NCBI GenBank assembly: GCA_010093485.1
Contig: MU001494.1
Location: 2,139,937-2,203,936, forward strand
Source of the DNA: Karstenula rhodostoma CBS 690.94
Taxonomy: Eukaryota > Ascomycota > Dothideomycetes > Pleosporales > Didymosphaeriaceae
DNA: 64,000 nt
Direction of reading: 5' to 3'
Within the stretch, counting starts at the first letter, position 1; each line of letters begins with the position of its first letter. The notes beneath the pieces were generated by a model. The model saw only the letters and a program-made list of their open reading frames with translations, was not told the DNA's origin and searched no databases. This document shows, piece by piece, positions 46,293 to 57,724 of this stretch. The position numbers were made by a program, and so were the translations under genes.

Positions 46293-48180
46293 CTACACCT
46301 GCACATGAAACCTCACCTTCTCCTTCCACTTCCCCGCAAACCTCTCCTTCAGCGCCCCCTCTTCGCCGCCCATCGCCCACGCAACCACTTCCTCAATTGC
46401 ACTGCTCCCCAGCTCCTCAAGCGGCAACCAGTGTCCCGAGTCCTCCAGCACCAGCACCTGACTATCCTTGGCCAGATAGTCACCTACCCCACCAAGCGCC
46501 AACCGGCTCTCGAACGCCGGGTCATCAGCGCCGTACACGATGGTCGCAGGCGCCTTAAGCGCACCCGGTGGGCCAATGTCGAACAGACCTGCGCCCGAGC
46601 TGCGTGAGCCGCGCTTGCCCGAGGACTGGATCTCTGAGAGCGCAACCACGGTTTCGATGGACTTCTCCCAGGGGCCCCGAAAGAGGCCTTCGCGGTAGAT
46701 GCGGAACTTCTCGAGCATACCATTGTTGGGAAGGCGGTTCTTAAGAGACGCGGCGTACCCGTTAGGTTCGTCAAGCTGTGCCTAAACTCAGGGGTACAAG
46801 TTATTGACAGGCCCAATTTTGTGAGGTATTAGGAAGGGGGGGGGAGGGGGGGTTAAGAATGCTAGAGTTTAGTTACTAATGTTCGAATAGTTCGAACACT
46901 GGTAACGCCTAACATCCAGAACTTGTACCCCGGGGTTGCTTACTAGGCCCGGTCCTGCTGAGGAGGCCATGGCGTCGCCTGCCTCCTTGGAGGTGAGCTT
47001 GCGGTATTTGTTGGGTGCGACGCGACCGTGGCCAGCTTTGTGGAGGAGGCGGAGGAACCAGTAGTTTCCGAAAGTGGGAAAGATGGGCGCGAGGGGATAG
47101 GGTAGGCTGAAGATGACTGCGCATGTCGTGTTAGCATCCAACCGATTAATACTAACGCAGCGTCACAATTTCGTGTAGCAGACCGCAAGGACACTTACAG
47201 ACGTAGAAAGAGCGCCTGAACTGGCTCAATACAGGCTTCATCGTGTTATACGCATTCTTGAGAAGCGAGACGCGAACAGGCTCGCGAACGTATGTGCGAA
47301 GCATTTGCTTTGCGGACGCGGCTTTAGCCGTGGCGTGGGAATATGCATGCTCCGGCTGTCTCGTTGTCAGTAATCCAGACGTGTGAAACAGGACATGCAG
47401 ACGTACGATCAAAACACTCGCGATCACCCATCGATCAGCGAGCTGAGATGCCTCGGCCGCAAGCCGGGCCCCAATTACGGCTCCCCAGTCATGAGTGACC
47501 AGCACCATCTTCGCCTCCTCCTTCAGGTACTTCTCTCGCATACCCAGAATGAACTCCGTCATGGCCTCCAAGACCTCGTTCGCATTGTAAGTTTTGATGC
47601 CCTCACTCCCACCGTAGCCGGGCAGATCGACGGCGATGAGGATCTGGGCATCGAGCGACGGAGCTCCGAGGACCTTCTTCCAGAGCAGATAGGAATCAGG
47701 AAAGCCTTCACCTCATCAGCATGCATTGAAAACCCAAAAAGCTTTGCACTCACCATGAATGAACACAGCCACGTTCTGTGGGTTCACAGTGCCATCCTGC
47801 GACAGCCCAGAGCTGTCTTTTCCCAACAACGAATCTGTCTTGACGACCTGCACGAATGACCATCAGTTTGAATCAACCCCTCTACTTGCCCCATCTTACA
47901 TAGTGCAGCTTAACCCCATTCCTAAGCGTGAAGAACCGATGCGAGAAGCCCGGCAGCGGGTTCAGCCCAACACTCCAGTACTGTTTCTGGGCTGCAAACG
48001 TTTAGCTCTGGAAGCATTCATCAGAAGATCCGACATACCTGTCTGCACCTCCCTCGCCGCTTCCTTGCTCGGCCGCTTGAAGAACGCCCCATCGCGCAGG
48101 CCCGCGAGCACGAGCACAGCGAGCAGATTCGCCGCAGCATACACAAACGCGAAGCCCTTCCACGCAAGCTGCGCGAGCAT
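46293..48180 (-). CDS. Epoxide hydrolase-like alpha/beta hydrolase, membrane-anchored
   Basis: Predicted 481 residues in seven exons; introns 47992-48038, 47848-47899, 47706-47753, 47356-47406, 47117-47198 and 46782-46943. An N-terminal hydrophobic segment (GFAFVYAAANLLAVLVLAGL) could anchor it in the ER. Catalytic signs of epoxide hydrolases: HGFPDSYLLW oxyanion motif (formed across a splice, about residue 110), nucleophile elbow THDWGAVIGA with Asp in place of Ser, acid region VYGADDPAF and His in EDSGHWLPLE. Cap-domain tyrosines are present but I cannot assign the two ring-opening residues. It would convert epoxides to diols; the substrate is unknown. The 162-nt last intron contains a long G/C run (46838-46854). 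All joins keep frame and recognisable blocks. Confidence 0.82.
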
Positions 48181-48831
48181 GATCCCGTGCTATGGACCAC
48201 AGGGCCGAGAAACGTCGATCTGTGCACAAGGACCCCACTCGATTGCGTGGTCAGGGTAGCAAGAACGAGCAAACGAATTTCCCTCTCGTGAGAAAGTTTC
48301 CTGCCGGCGGGGCAGTAGCGGGCCAAAGTCGAATCAAACAAAGAAGCCCTCACACCAAGCCAAAGTGAGGTCGAGGTGGGATGCAGCGCAACGGACACGC
48401 GTGCGGTAGGTATGCTTGTGACACTAGCTCTGGGCAGATGATTGCTCCCGCTGCAGGGTCCACGCGATGGCAATGACGATGGTTGGCCGGCACAACGGTG
48501 CGATCTGATCCCGGCCATCCTTGCCTCATCGGGATAGCCGCATTTTAGATCCACATCCCAGGCACACCCCTCTGCAAGACAAGCCCTCTGGATTCATACG
48601 GAGCACGCCCGCATTGTTAATATCGTGCCAGCGAGGTGTGGGTTGTGGCACCGCCGCGCGAGTATATGATGGCGACGTTTCGCGCGGTTTGGGGGTGGAG
48701 GGCGAGCGACATCATGCGTACCACCCAACAGAGTTGTGGTCTCGTACCTGCGTAAGTTCCAGAGGAAGACTAGCGCTCACGCTCGGCGGGGACACGGTAG
48801 AGGAGGAGGAGGAGGAGGATGAGGAGGAGGA

Positions 48832-48875
<44 letters not shown>

Positions 48876-49279
48876 AGAAGTGGGGGGATGTTGGGGGAAA
48901 GGGGAGGGGGAGGGAGGGAGGGGGAGGGGGAGGGGAAGGGGAGTTCGGGACGCATTGCAAGTCGAGTTGCTTCAGACCCTATTGTCGTGGGTCTGTAACT
49001 GTTGAGCCGAAGGCCATGTCGACAAGACAGGTTGATAGAGGGAAGACGACAAAGTTGCACAAGGAAATGAGGAGATATGTCGCAGAAGGAAGCAAGGGGA
49101 CATTTTGTTGAAGGAAACGAAGAGGGAACAAAACTAGCAAACCTCGCCGTAAGCATAGAGAATCAGGAAACGAGTGTGGCCTCCAGATGGGAACGACCTT
49201 CCTCCCGCCAGCCCACATCAGTAGAGAAACATGTTATCGCAAGCTGCACAACACAGCGCTCCAACACACCTACTCACCG
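48181..49279. other. Low-complexity intergenic region
   Basis: About 1.1 kb between two minus-strand genes. No gene; dominated by the purine tract described separately. Confidence 0.5.
48799..48952 (+). repeat. Homopurine tract with a 40-base G run
   Basis: A GGA microsatellite (48801-48834) leads into 40 uninterrupted G (48835-48874), followed by GA-rich sequence with many runs of 3-6 G up to about 48952. One strand is almost pure purine for about 150 bp. The exact length of the G run is likely unreliable in any assembly. Confidence 0.9.
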
Positions 49280-50930
49280 CTACTCATTCTCCAACTCATC
49301 CTCCTTCCGCCCCATCGCCCTAATTTTCGCGCCCCAGAACCACAGCACCGCCGCCATAGGCAACCCGACGACAACCACAACAAGCGCCACCAAGCTGTTC
49401 CCCCACCCATACCCCAAAACCTCATACATCTTTGGCGCCCAAATGGGCATCAAAAACCCAAGCACGTTTTGCAGCAAGAACGTCGCCGCCAACGCGCTCG
49501 CACTGTACTCCTTGAACTCATCCAGCTGATACGAGTTCACCGCCTGCGCAGTCGTGAAGCTGCCGAGCGTGAAAATGCCGACGCCGAAGTCGACCATGGC
49601 CCACGAGAGCACGTGGTGCGCCGCCCAGCCGTACCAAACGAGGCCGGCGGGCATCAAAACGAGGCCGGGCACGAGGTACGGGACGCGGAACTCGGGCTGG
49701 CCCACGCCCTTGTTACGGCGCTTGAGGACCGAGTAGATGCGGTCCATGAGCCACGACCCGCACTGCCCGTTGATGGTGGCGCCGATGGCGACGGCGATGT
49801 AGTGCAGGCTGCTGGTGAACTTCGAAGTGTGGTATCGCTCGGTCCAGAGTTTCGCGAGAGAGGACAGCATCACGCAGTATACGCCCATGTCGAGAGCGAG
49901 GAGTCCGGTTATGACGTATATAATGGGTCGGGTTGTATAGAGCTGGAAAGGGCGGAAGAGACATTCGGTTAGACTGGCCTCTTCTTGAGCGGCTTTCATG
50001 GACTGCCAGGGCTTCCATAGTGGCGATGTCGATGATGTAGTAGATGCTTGTGCTGCGCGTTTGTGACGGAGGAGAGATGGGGTGTAGGTTTCTTCTAGCA
50101 GGAAATATCCTATGATGACGACGCCGGTATTGATGATACTCAAGATCCAGAAGATCCATTGCCAGCGAAGATACCGCATTGCAATTCCTCCAAGAATGGG
50201 TCCTAATGCTGGGCCGGTATAGGTAAGGCACGATACGATGGCTATGGATAGGCCGCGGTGTTCTTCGTGGAACAGATCCTGCATCACAGGGAAGGCGAGC
50301 TTCGAGTACTCGCTGTCAGCCAGATGTATAGGAACGTACGGACTTCAAGGAATGACTCACTACTATGTTGACGCTGGCACCTATACCTGCCATCAATCGA
50401 GCAAAGATCAACAACTCCGTTGAGTTTCCAGAGGGTGCGATCGCGTTCCATAGGATAAACCATGTATTGCCGACTATCCATGCTGGCCGCCGTCCAAAAA
50501 TCTCCGCAAGGACAGCGAAGGCGAACTCACCAATCCCAAATCCCAGAAAAGTTATCAACATAACCACCTGCGAAGTGGTAGCGTCGATGTGAAGTTCATT
50601 TTCGATATCAACTAGCGCGGGTGCAATCATGCTGGCGGACATGTAGGCTAAGAACTGTCCGAGCGAGACGACGGCAGCAATCCTTAGTCTGCGTGGATAG
50701 TTCCAATTATAAGGATTGTGTGGGTCGTTTGGTCCGTCCCATGTCGCCTAAAGAAGTCAGTGAGGAGGTACTTTGGATACTGCATGGATCTGTACCCCAT
50801 ATCGCCGGAAAAGCCTCTTCAGAGTGGCATCTCCACTGTCAATTGCATTCTCGACGTCTACAGGGGGAGATGGGTGTACCACAGTACCAGTTGGTATCGA
50901 AGATAGTGGTACTCCCTCCTGTGAGGCCAT
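49280..50930 (-). CDS. MFS drug:H+ antiporter (DHA1, 12 membrane segments)
   Basis: Predicted 516 residues in three exons (introns 50748-50795, 50309-50360). Cytosolic N-terminus with the DHA1 signature TWDGPNDPHNPYNW, then twelve hydrophobic segments. Motif A-like block GIGEFAFAVLAEIFGRRPAW and the antiporter motif C-like GPALGPILGG are present. The second splice uses a CGAG acceptor to give SVNIVYSKLAFPVMQDLFHEEHRG-type continuity. Family members export drugs, toxins or polyamines from the plasma membrane. No regulator or biosynthetic cluster adjoins it, so the substrate cannot be inferred. Its neighbour on the same strand is the epoxide hydrolase, about 1.1 kb away. Confidence 0.88.
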
Positions 50931-53900
50931 GACGGATGATCTTGGCAGATAACTTCAACGACACAATATTCAAAACAAATCTGGAATGAGACTTCCAGTC
51001 GTCTTTGCCCGTTCATTAAGAGATATGCACGTACTCGTTTGCCCGCTCGTTTTTCATTTTCGTTTACTGACAGGAGCAGCACCAGCAGTCACGTGGCAAG
51101 TGATGAGTGTGGTTAATGACCATTGCAAACAACCACGCCGCAATAGGGGGGGTGTGCTCCTTATCGGCCATTCCATCTGAAACTCTACGCATCTGCATCG
51201 TAACCCTTCACCCAATTATGCATTCATCTCTAACGAGGGAGGCCGAACGGAAAACGCCCTGCTATGCGCGTTGGCGGCGATCCCTACAGGAAACTGGTTT
51301 TCGCTGCCGGAGCATGTCCCTAGATTGGAGATACCTGAGCTTGAAGACTGCATCGTGGCTTACTCTCCAACCCACCACCTTGCAGTCTGTTCATGTCGAT
51401 TAGTACTTCGGCTTGTGGAGCGACCACTGTTGTGGCAGACGCTAATGACACCTGATGAGGAAGTTGATGCATACATATCCCGGTGAATATGCCGGAGAAA
51501 AAGGAAAATCGGATGTGCCGCGACCGTGAGTGCAACCAACCATTGGTCTATCTACCAGCACGCGTATATGCAGCCCATCTGTCATGGGCCTCATGGCAAT
51601 CGAACTGATTGAGAGTGCATGCCAAGTAGCCGCGCGCCCCGACCGTAGGAATACTTGGTGAATTAACAGACGGAAATGGTAAGTATAGGCGACGTGTCCT
51701 AAGTTTTGAGGGGCGTGTTTTCTTGAGTGTTGATCATCTGAGTCTGTCCAGTCGTTTTTAGTCCCGAGGAGATGAGGGCGAGCAGAAGAACTGGTTGCCG
51801 AGAGGTTCCCGCCGGCCTGAAGCTGAGCAGAGCTACAGCAGTCCAGGGTTTACATCTCGGGAAGCATGGGGTAGGACATACGCTCCTCCATGGACTATCG
51901 GTGAGAGTTCCTGCATAATTTGCGCATCAGGAACCTGATGCAACAAATGATTGTGCGTCGCACCAAGCCTGAATAGGACAATGTTGCTACCGCGGTCCAA
52001 ATGCAGGCCCCGGGCATGTTAGTTGTCGTTCGGTAGCGAACACAAAGGTCGTACAATAAGACGAGATTGACCTATGATCGCTTTGTTCTGACCCTTGTTC
52101 TGACAGCTACTGCTTACAGATACATTGTAATTTCTAAGCGCGCCATCCGTGTAGGTTGCTAGGTTCCAGATGTCTGGGTTCGTACCGTGCCGAAGGACCT
52201 TCGTCTATTCGTAATGTGGTGCATGCCTAGTCAGTCAGCGCGGACAACTCTCGGTCGCGGATGATAGCTCATACGCGCCGGGCGGTCCACGGATGTGGCT
52301 CCGCTAGGGCTGGACGCCACCGACTTCCCATAACAAGTTGGCACTGCTGCGAGCGAAGACCAGTTTTCCTCCGTAGCAGACATCTTGACGGCTACTGCTT
52401 TTTCCACTGTGCCGTACACGGAGGATACGAGAACGGTGTGGCCGCACGTACAGTGCTCTCGATTCCGCCTAGGGGAGTTACGTGACCTCAAGACTGCACA
52501 TGGTGCATTGAAGTATTCTTGGGTCGTTTTTGTGAAGCTTCGTGGTTAGTTCTAGGAGAAGCTCGAGCATTAATGGAGGGAACGGCAGTGCGAAGTGTCT
52601 GATTGTAGTGCAGGTTAATCCCCGTAACCATCTGAGATGCTCGTGGGCGGCGATGACTCGCGAAAAGCGTCAACGCTTTCGACCCTCGAGGCCCTTCAAC
52701 CGTGCCGTCTGCAGCATATACAAAATCGAGAGTAGCATTGAACAAAGAAACCCAAGCGGGGATGCAACGCAGCTCTCAACAGTTGGTCGGTAGTCGAACC
52801 ATCGTCAAGCTGTCAGTACAGTCAGCGGCAGGGCTGCGGCTGTTGTAAGCGCCACCGAGGGGGGACGGGGTGGCAAGATCGCGTGTGTGATGGTCAGCGT
52901 CGCGGCAAATGTTGCTACAAAGGGCGATGGCAATAAATCTAAAGCCCGACTGCGCTAAGGGTCCCTCATTAGGAAAGCAGTAGTCGCTAGTGCGGTTGGT
53001 TCGTAATGTATCTCTTGATACTACGTAGAAATTATAAACTTTCCCTGTGTTCCTACCCTCTATAGACATAATTGCCACATTATGTAAATACCGGTATTTT
53101 AGCGTTCCTACCTGGGACCCTCTGCAGAAACGTGACTCTCACGTGAAGTTTTAAACCTTGCTATCGCCGTTTGTGTTTCTCAGTAGAAGACGGACGGAGA
53201 TCCCGCAAGCTTGGAACCTGCGGGGCGACAAGCGCTTCCCCGATCCGCTTACGTTATACGCGCCTCATCGTGCCTGCTGCTCTCACACGGGAAAGCCCTA
53301 TCGAACATGGGGTTTTCAGTCGGGAAACGATACGGAGGTGCGTCTCGCAGCCACTTCCTTGGCTCTCCGACTCTTAACCTTTGTACTGCAGCCCAAATCA
53401 CCAAACCGGGCCAGCCTGGCAAGACTCAGCGCCATTTGCAAGGATCTATCACTTCAGCATCGCCTTGTCTGGGTGATGCAAACGAGGGGCGTCCGCTGTA
53501 AGCTGCTTGCCGTCTCTTCTACCGGGATTTACATCATGTTGAGCTTCGTGAATCCCTGCTCTTGCAGCCTCTGATGCATGTATATCACTTCTTTTCCATT
53601 GTTCTCATGTCATACACACGAGAGGTTTCGCGCCTGCGATGACACCCCCCATTTTAAACTTGGAATGGGAAAATGCGCCTGTTTCCTTCCTCTTTGTGAC
53701 ATTGGGTCGTAGCATAGTGTCTCCTCTTCTTCATAACCTTAACCGATCGCATACGCCAAGTTTCGCTGTTTTCTTATTCCCCGAAGTCGTCGAAAGAGAG
53801 ACTAGATGCTTGATCTGCGTCCTGGTGTTCAATGGGCTTGCCGTCCACAGCATGTTGCGCGGACGAAGTGCGGAGGGAACGCATTACAACCTTTTGAAAG

Positions 53901-54012
53901 CCGCATGCGACGGCGACCTATTCCCGGCGCCCATGCCAGCACCATCCATCACCCTTCTTGCCCCCATAAATATTCACTGCATCTTTCTGGTCCTCTTTAG
54001 ATTTTCTCCCCC
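50931..54012. other. Long gene-free region
   Basis: About 3.1 kb, the longest stretch without a gene. Several frames of 60-140 codons exist on both strands but none shows a domain, signal peptide or plausible splice structure. No repeat of the types seen elsewhere was found by eye. Could hold decayed genes or elements. Confidence 0.45.
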
Positions 54013-54606
54013 TCATCCCTTCAACCCCTTCAACTTCATCTGCACACTAACCTCGGCCGCCCTCTGCACCCTCAGATCCTCCAGCTGCTTCTGCACCCCC
54101 CTATTCCTCTTCACCGCCTCCTCCCTCTTCTCCATCCTCTCCCGTACGATCCCCATCCTCTCCTCAATCGCCCTCCGCACCGCGCTCTCCAACCCCTCCC
54201 GATCCACGATCCCCTCCTCGGCAATGAACTTGCGCGCAAACTCCTCGACGCTCGTGGGGCTCGGTCCCGGACCCCCAGTGTGATATCCGTTTGCGTGCGT
54301 GAGGAGGACGCCTGGGATGGGTGAGGCGTGGGTGCGCAGTGCGCTGTCAAGGGGAACGGGGAGCGTCGTGGGATTTATCATGGGGATGGAGGGGAGAGGC
54401 GTGCGCGGGGCAGCGGGTTCGTTTTCCAGGACGGCGGACATGAGGGCGTTTTCAAAGGCTTCCGAGTAGGGGATTGTCGCGGGGGAGTAGTCGATTACGG
54501 GGGAGGTGGGCTCGGCGCAAGGCGACTCCGGGGAGCCTTCCGCGTCGTTGTCGGCGTCCGGGGTGAGAGGTGCGTTGGGCATGGGCGTGTCTTCTTGGTG
54601 CGCCAT
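54013..54606 (-). CDS. Hypothetical protein with a C-terminal coiled coil
   Basis: Intronless frame of 197 residues. The N-terminal half is acidic, Pro- and Ser-rich (EDTPMPNAPLTPDADNDAEG) and probably disordered. From about residue 118 it becomes helical: SVEEFARKFIAEEGIVDREG, then a long charged coiled coil (RRAIEERMGIVRERMEKREE). I do not recognise a family. It is divergent from the SF3b5 gene, with only 252 bp between the two start codons, supporting a real gene with a shared promoter. No basic DNA-binding or zinc motif is seen. Confidence 0.6.
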   Translation of the reverse strand: MAHQEDTPMPNAPLTPDADNDAEGSPESPCAEPTSPVIDYSPATIPYSEAFENALMSAVLENEPAAPRTPLPSIPMINPTTLPVPLDSALRTHASPIPGVLLTHANGYHTGGPGPSPTSVEEFARKFIAEEGIVDREGLESAVRRAIEERMGIVRERMEKREEAVKRNRGVQKQLEDLRVQRAAEVSVQMKLKGLKG

Positions 54607-54858
54607 GATGGCTGGGATTTGATTTTGGGTCTAGCCTTGGAATAGAAACATGTGCGACGCGACGGCGTGTATTGTGGTGCTAGTGCATGGTGTTGAGCCT
54701 GAGCTTTGTTGTGGAGACGGATGCATGTGCGCACAGGCCTCCCGTTCGCTCCTCGCGATGTTTCCCGTCTCCATCGCCAACTGCAAATCCGACCCTCGCT
54801 TCTGCAACACCACCCACCTCTCGACCTAGCCTCTGCACCCTGCTTCCCATACACAGCC

Positions 54859-55182
54859 ATGGCCGACAAACTCCGCGCGCAGCAGCAACTCGAGGCGCTC
54901 CAAGCGCGCTACATCGGTATCGGATCCGCCGACACCTCCAAGCACGAGTGGACCTCCAACATGGCGCGCGACTCGCTTGCCTCGTACGTCGGGCACCCGC
55001 CGCTGCTGCAGTACATGAGCATTGGCATGGGGCAGCCGAGGGAGAAGACGAGGGTCCAACTTCTGGAGCGGATGATCCAGCCCGTGGGACCGCCGCCGAA
55101 GGTACGTCTTGGATTAGGAAGGGCAATGCAGAAGGGGTTACACATGAGGCTTTTGCTGATCGTTTTGTAGCAAGATGACTGA
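54859..55182 (+). CDS. SF3B5: Splicing factor 3B subunit 5 (SF3b5/Ysf3)
   Basis: Predicted 84-residue subunit of the SF3b complex of U2 snRNP. Two exons; intron 55102-55170 leaves only four codons (including stop) in exon 2. Family blocks: LEALQARYIGIGSADTSKHE, NMARDSLASYVGHPPLLQY, RVQLLERMIQPVGPPP. Length fits (human 86, yeast 85). The final residues QDD after the splice match the usual acidic end. Divergently arranged with the coiled-coil gene at 54013. Confidence 0.93.
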
Positions 55183-55558
55183 TTACGGTACGCCGCGATG
55201 GCGATTCGACCAGTGGAACGAACGTGGTATGCATGGATGGCAGGGACTATTGTGGGCGCATTGCAGATGGGGATTGAACGAGCTCAGAAGATAAGGAGAA
55301 GGACACCCATGCGCGGAAGGGCTACGGACGAGAGATCCACAACTACAGCAGGACGGGCAGCGCTGTTCGGCAACTGGTGTTTTTGGAAGGTGGTCTCGAA
55401 TTCATGTCCAAATAGTACCTGCCGCGTCCCTAGACGTCTGCGTTCTCCAGGCGCCTACATGCCCATGGGAGCGGAATGCCAATGCCAATGCCCCAGCCAT
55501 ATTACTGGCTGAAATACCAACCATATGTCCTCTGCATTTCCCGAAAACTTACCCTAGC
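55183..55558. other. Convergent intergenic region
   Basis: About 376 bp between the 3' ends of the SF3b5 and ankyrin genes. Nothing recognisable. Confidence 0.5.
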
Positions 55559-56219
55559 CTAGTCGCTATCACTCGCGCTCCCCGTCGGACCATCGTCGTC
55601 ATCCGCAACCACGTCGCCACCTGCATTGAGTGCATATTCCGCTTTCTGCAATTCTGCTCTCAGCACGGTATTCCTCGGGTCGACCAACTCCAACGGCTTC
55701 AGCTTGGCCTTGTTCCGTATCCTTGGATCGCAGCCGGCATCGAGGAGGATGTCGACAATGGGGTGGCCCGCAGACTCCCAGTCGGACTTGTCCAGCGAGT
55801 TGACGTAGCGCACGGCTTTGTGGAGGGGGGTGTCGTGTTCCATGCGGTCGATGTTGTCGATCTCGACGCCTTCTTGGTCGAGAAGGATGTCCAGAACGTC
55901 GTCTATAGGACGTCAGCTTTGTAGATCAATGGCGCATATACTGCACGTACAGCTTCCGTATGTCGCGGCAATGTGTAGACAGCCGTTGCCGACACCGTCA
56001 GCGGCCTTGTTCAGCGTCTGCGCGACGTGGTCCTTCTCTTTCTTTCCGGTCTTTTTCGCTTCCTCGGCTAGGCCGGTTAGGGCCTCTTCAAGGAGAGAAG
56101 TGTTGTCGCGGCGGCATGCTTCGAGGACCAGCTCACGGGGGGAAGCGCCCTGTGTTTCTTGTCAGAAATCGTTGGCGGGCCTTTGGTGGCGTGTTGCGAC
56201 AAACCTCCTCTTCAGCCAT
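55559..56219 (-). CDS. Small ankyrin-repeat protein (YAR1-like)
   Basis: Predicted 185 residues in three exons (introns 56150-56204, 55903-55950); the first exon is 15 nt. Ankyrin repeats are visible: GVGNGCLHIAATYGSYDVLD, MEHDTPLHKAVRY followed by VDILLDAGCDPRIRNKAKLK, then LELVDPRN. The C-terminus is strongly acidic (VVADDDDGPTGSASDSD). Size, repeat number and acidic tail resemble yeast Yar1, a dedicated chaperone for ribosomal protein Rps3, but ankyrin proteins are alike and this is inference. It shares a 444-bp divergent promoter with the Pol III subunit gene, another growth-related function. Confidence 0.78.
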
Positions 56220-56663
56220 ACTAGGCAATGTCTAGAAGTATGGAGACGTTCGAGAACTTTCCCAGTGCGTATAGCAAGCCCACGGAGGTGGGATGCGGTG
56301 AAGGTGCGCTGGGGCGGGGTCGAGCAGTTGCAAAAGCGGCAGCGACAGGATGACGTTGTCTCTCGGGCGGAGGTCTCGCTCGTGGACAGACAGCGGAAGG
56401 TACCTAAGAGAAGTTGGTGGCTCAGCGACGCATACACCTTCTGTCACACATCAACGCAAAACAGTCCCTCCCATGTTCATACTCCTGTGGCTGGAACGTC
56501 CACAGCCCCGCGCTATCCCCTTCTCACCGCTAGCGCCCCAGAGTCCCGCCATAACTTTTTGGCTCTCCGTCACTCGCGCATCCCGTCGCATTCGCGCTGC
56601 AACTGTCGCCCGGTCGCCCGCCATGCTGATTTGTGAGCCCTCTGCTGCATCTCCCATAATTAC
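56220..56663. promoter_or_regulatory. Shared divergent promoter region
   Basis: 444 bp between the start codons of the ankyrin protein (minus) and RNA polymerase III subunit C11 (plus). C/T-rich near the right gene. No single motif stands out. Confidence 0.4.
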
Positions 56664-57140
56664 ATGTCACTAACGACCAACCAAGTCTGCCCAAACTGCC
56701 ACAACATGCTCCGCATCTCCCAAGTCCCGCCGGGCGACCCTTCCACCGCCGCCCTCGAAGGCCGCTCCCGCCTCGAGTGCCTGACCTGCCCGTACCAACA
56801 CATCCTCACCAAGCAGCTCTTCGAGCGCAAGGAGATTACGCCCAAGCAGCCCGATGACGCGCTGGGTGGGGAGGGTGCTTGGGACAATGTTGACAAGACG
56901 AATGGTATGTGGGAAGACAGCAAGGGTGATGGTGGGATGGAAGCTAATTTGGCACAGTGCAATGCCCCAACGACAAGTGCAGGAATTTTGAGGCGTATTG
57001 GTACCAGTTGCAGATTCGGTCTGCTGACGAGCCCATGACCGCGTTTTACAAGGTACGTCTGAGGATATGCTTGGCTTGGAAAAAGGGTTATACTGACCAT
57101 GTTACAGTGCACCAAGTGTGCGAAAGAGTGGCGAGAGTGA
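56664..57140 (+). CDS. RPC11: DNA-directed RNA polymerase III subunit C11
   Basis: Predicted 122 residues in three exons (introns 56905-56957, 57053-57107). N-terminal zinc ribbon CPNCHNML...CLTCPYQH and C-terminal TFIIS-like ribbon CPNDKCRNFEAYWYQLQIRSADEP followed by FYKCTKCAKEW. The RSADEP segment contains the acidic D-E pair needed for RNA cleavage in Pol III. The protein gives Pol III its RNA-cleavage and termination-reinitiation activity. Length is close to the usual ~110. A 53-nt intron falls just before the second ribbon and both joins preserve cysteine spacing. Confidence 0.94.
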
Positions 57141-57724
57141 TCTCTGGATACGGCTTTCTTCTTCCATTTTGCATAGCGCTTGGAGTCTTGGGAAGGGGAT
57201 GTGCTTTACGATATACCCAACAATGTTTCCTTCTGGTCTCTGCTTCGACTACAACATTCCAATTGTCCACCTGCGTGTCCAGTTCAATTCCTTCGCCACG
57301 AGTCACCCAGCTGTTCGAATCGTCCCTCTCGTCGCCCTTTTCGATTTGAGATGTGGGCAATGGGCCACACGTCCAGCGGCAGATTGCTCGTTCTGTGACC
57401 GATGCCATAGTCGCAGTACGTATTCAAACGAAAAACAGAGGACTGAGTCATATATCAACTCCAAACAACAAGAGCGCCCTCAGTCACGCCATAGCAGCCT
57501 TGAGGCGGGTCGACATTGAGCGTTGCCTTCGAGCGAATGCGAAGTGGCTCTCCAACATAACCAGGGATTGGCCAATAAGGATGCACCACCCATGTCAACG
57601 GCTGAGCGCACAAATGTGCGCTCACTCTTCTTGTGCGCCCGTCAGCCTGGTGCACTAACACACACCTACTTTATGACGCGAATCCTTCCACTCTGTTACT
57701 CGGTTCTCATTGTCGACAAATACA
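57141..57724. other. Gene-free region
   Basis: About 580 bp. Nothing recognisable beyond flanking 3' and 5' sequences. Confidence 0.5.

Noticed and set aside
53639..54283. 214-codon plus-strand frame
   Set aside because: Its right half is the reverse of the coiled-coil gene at 54013 and the left half has no domain.
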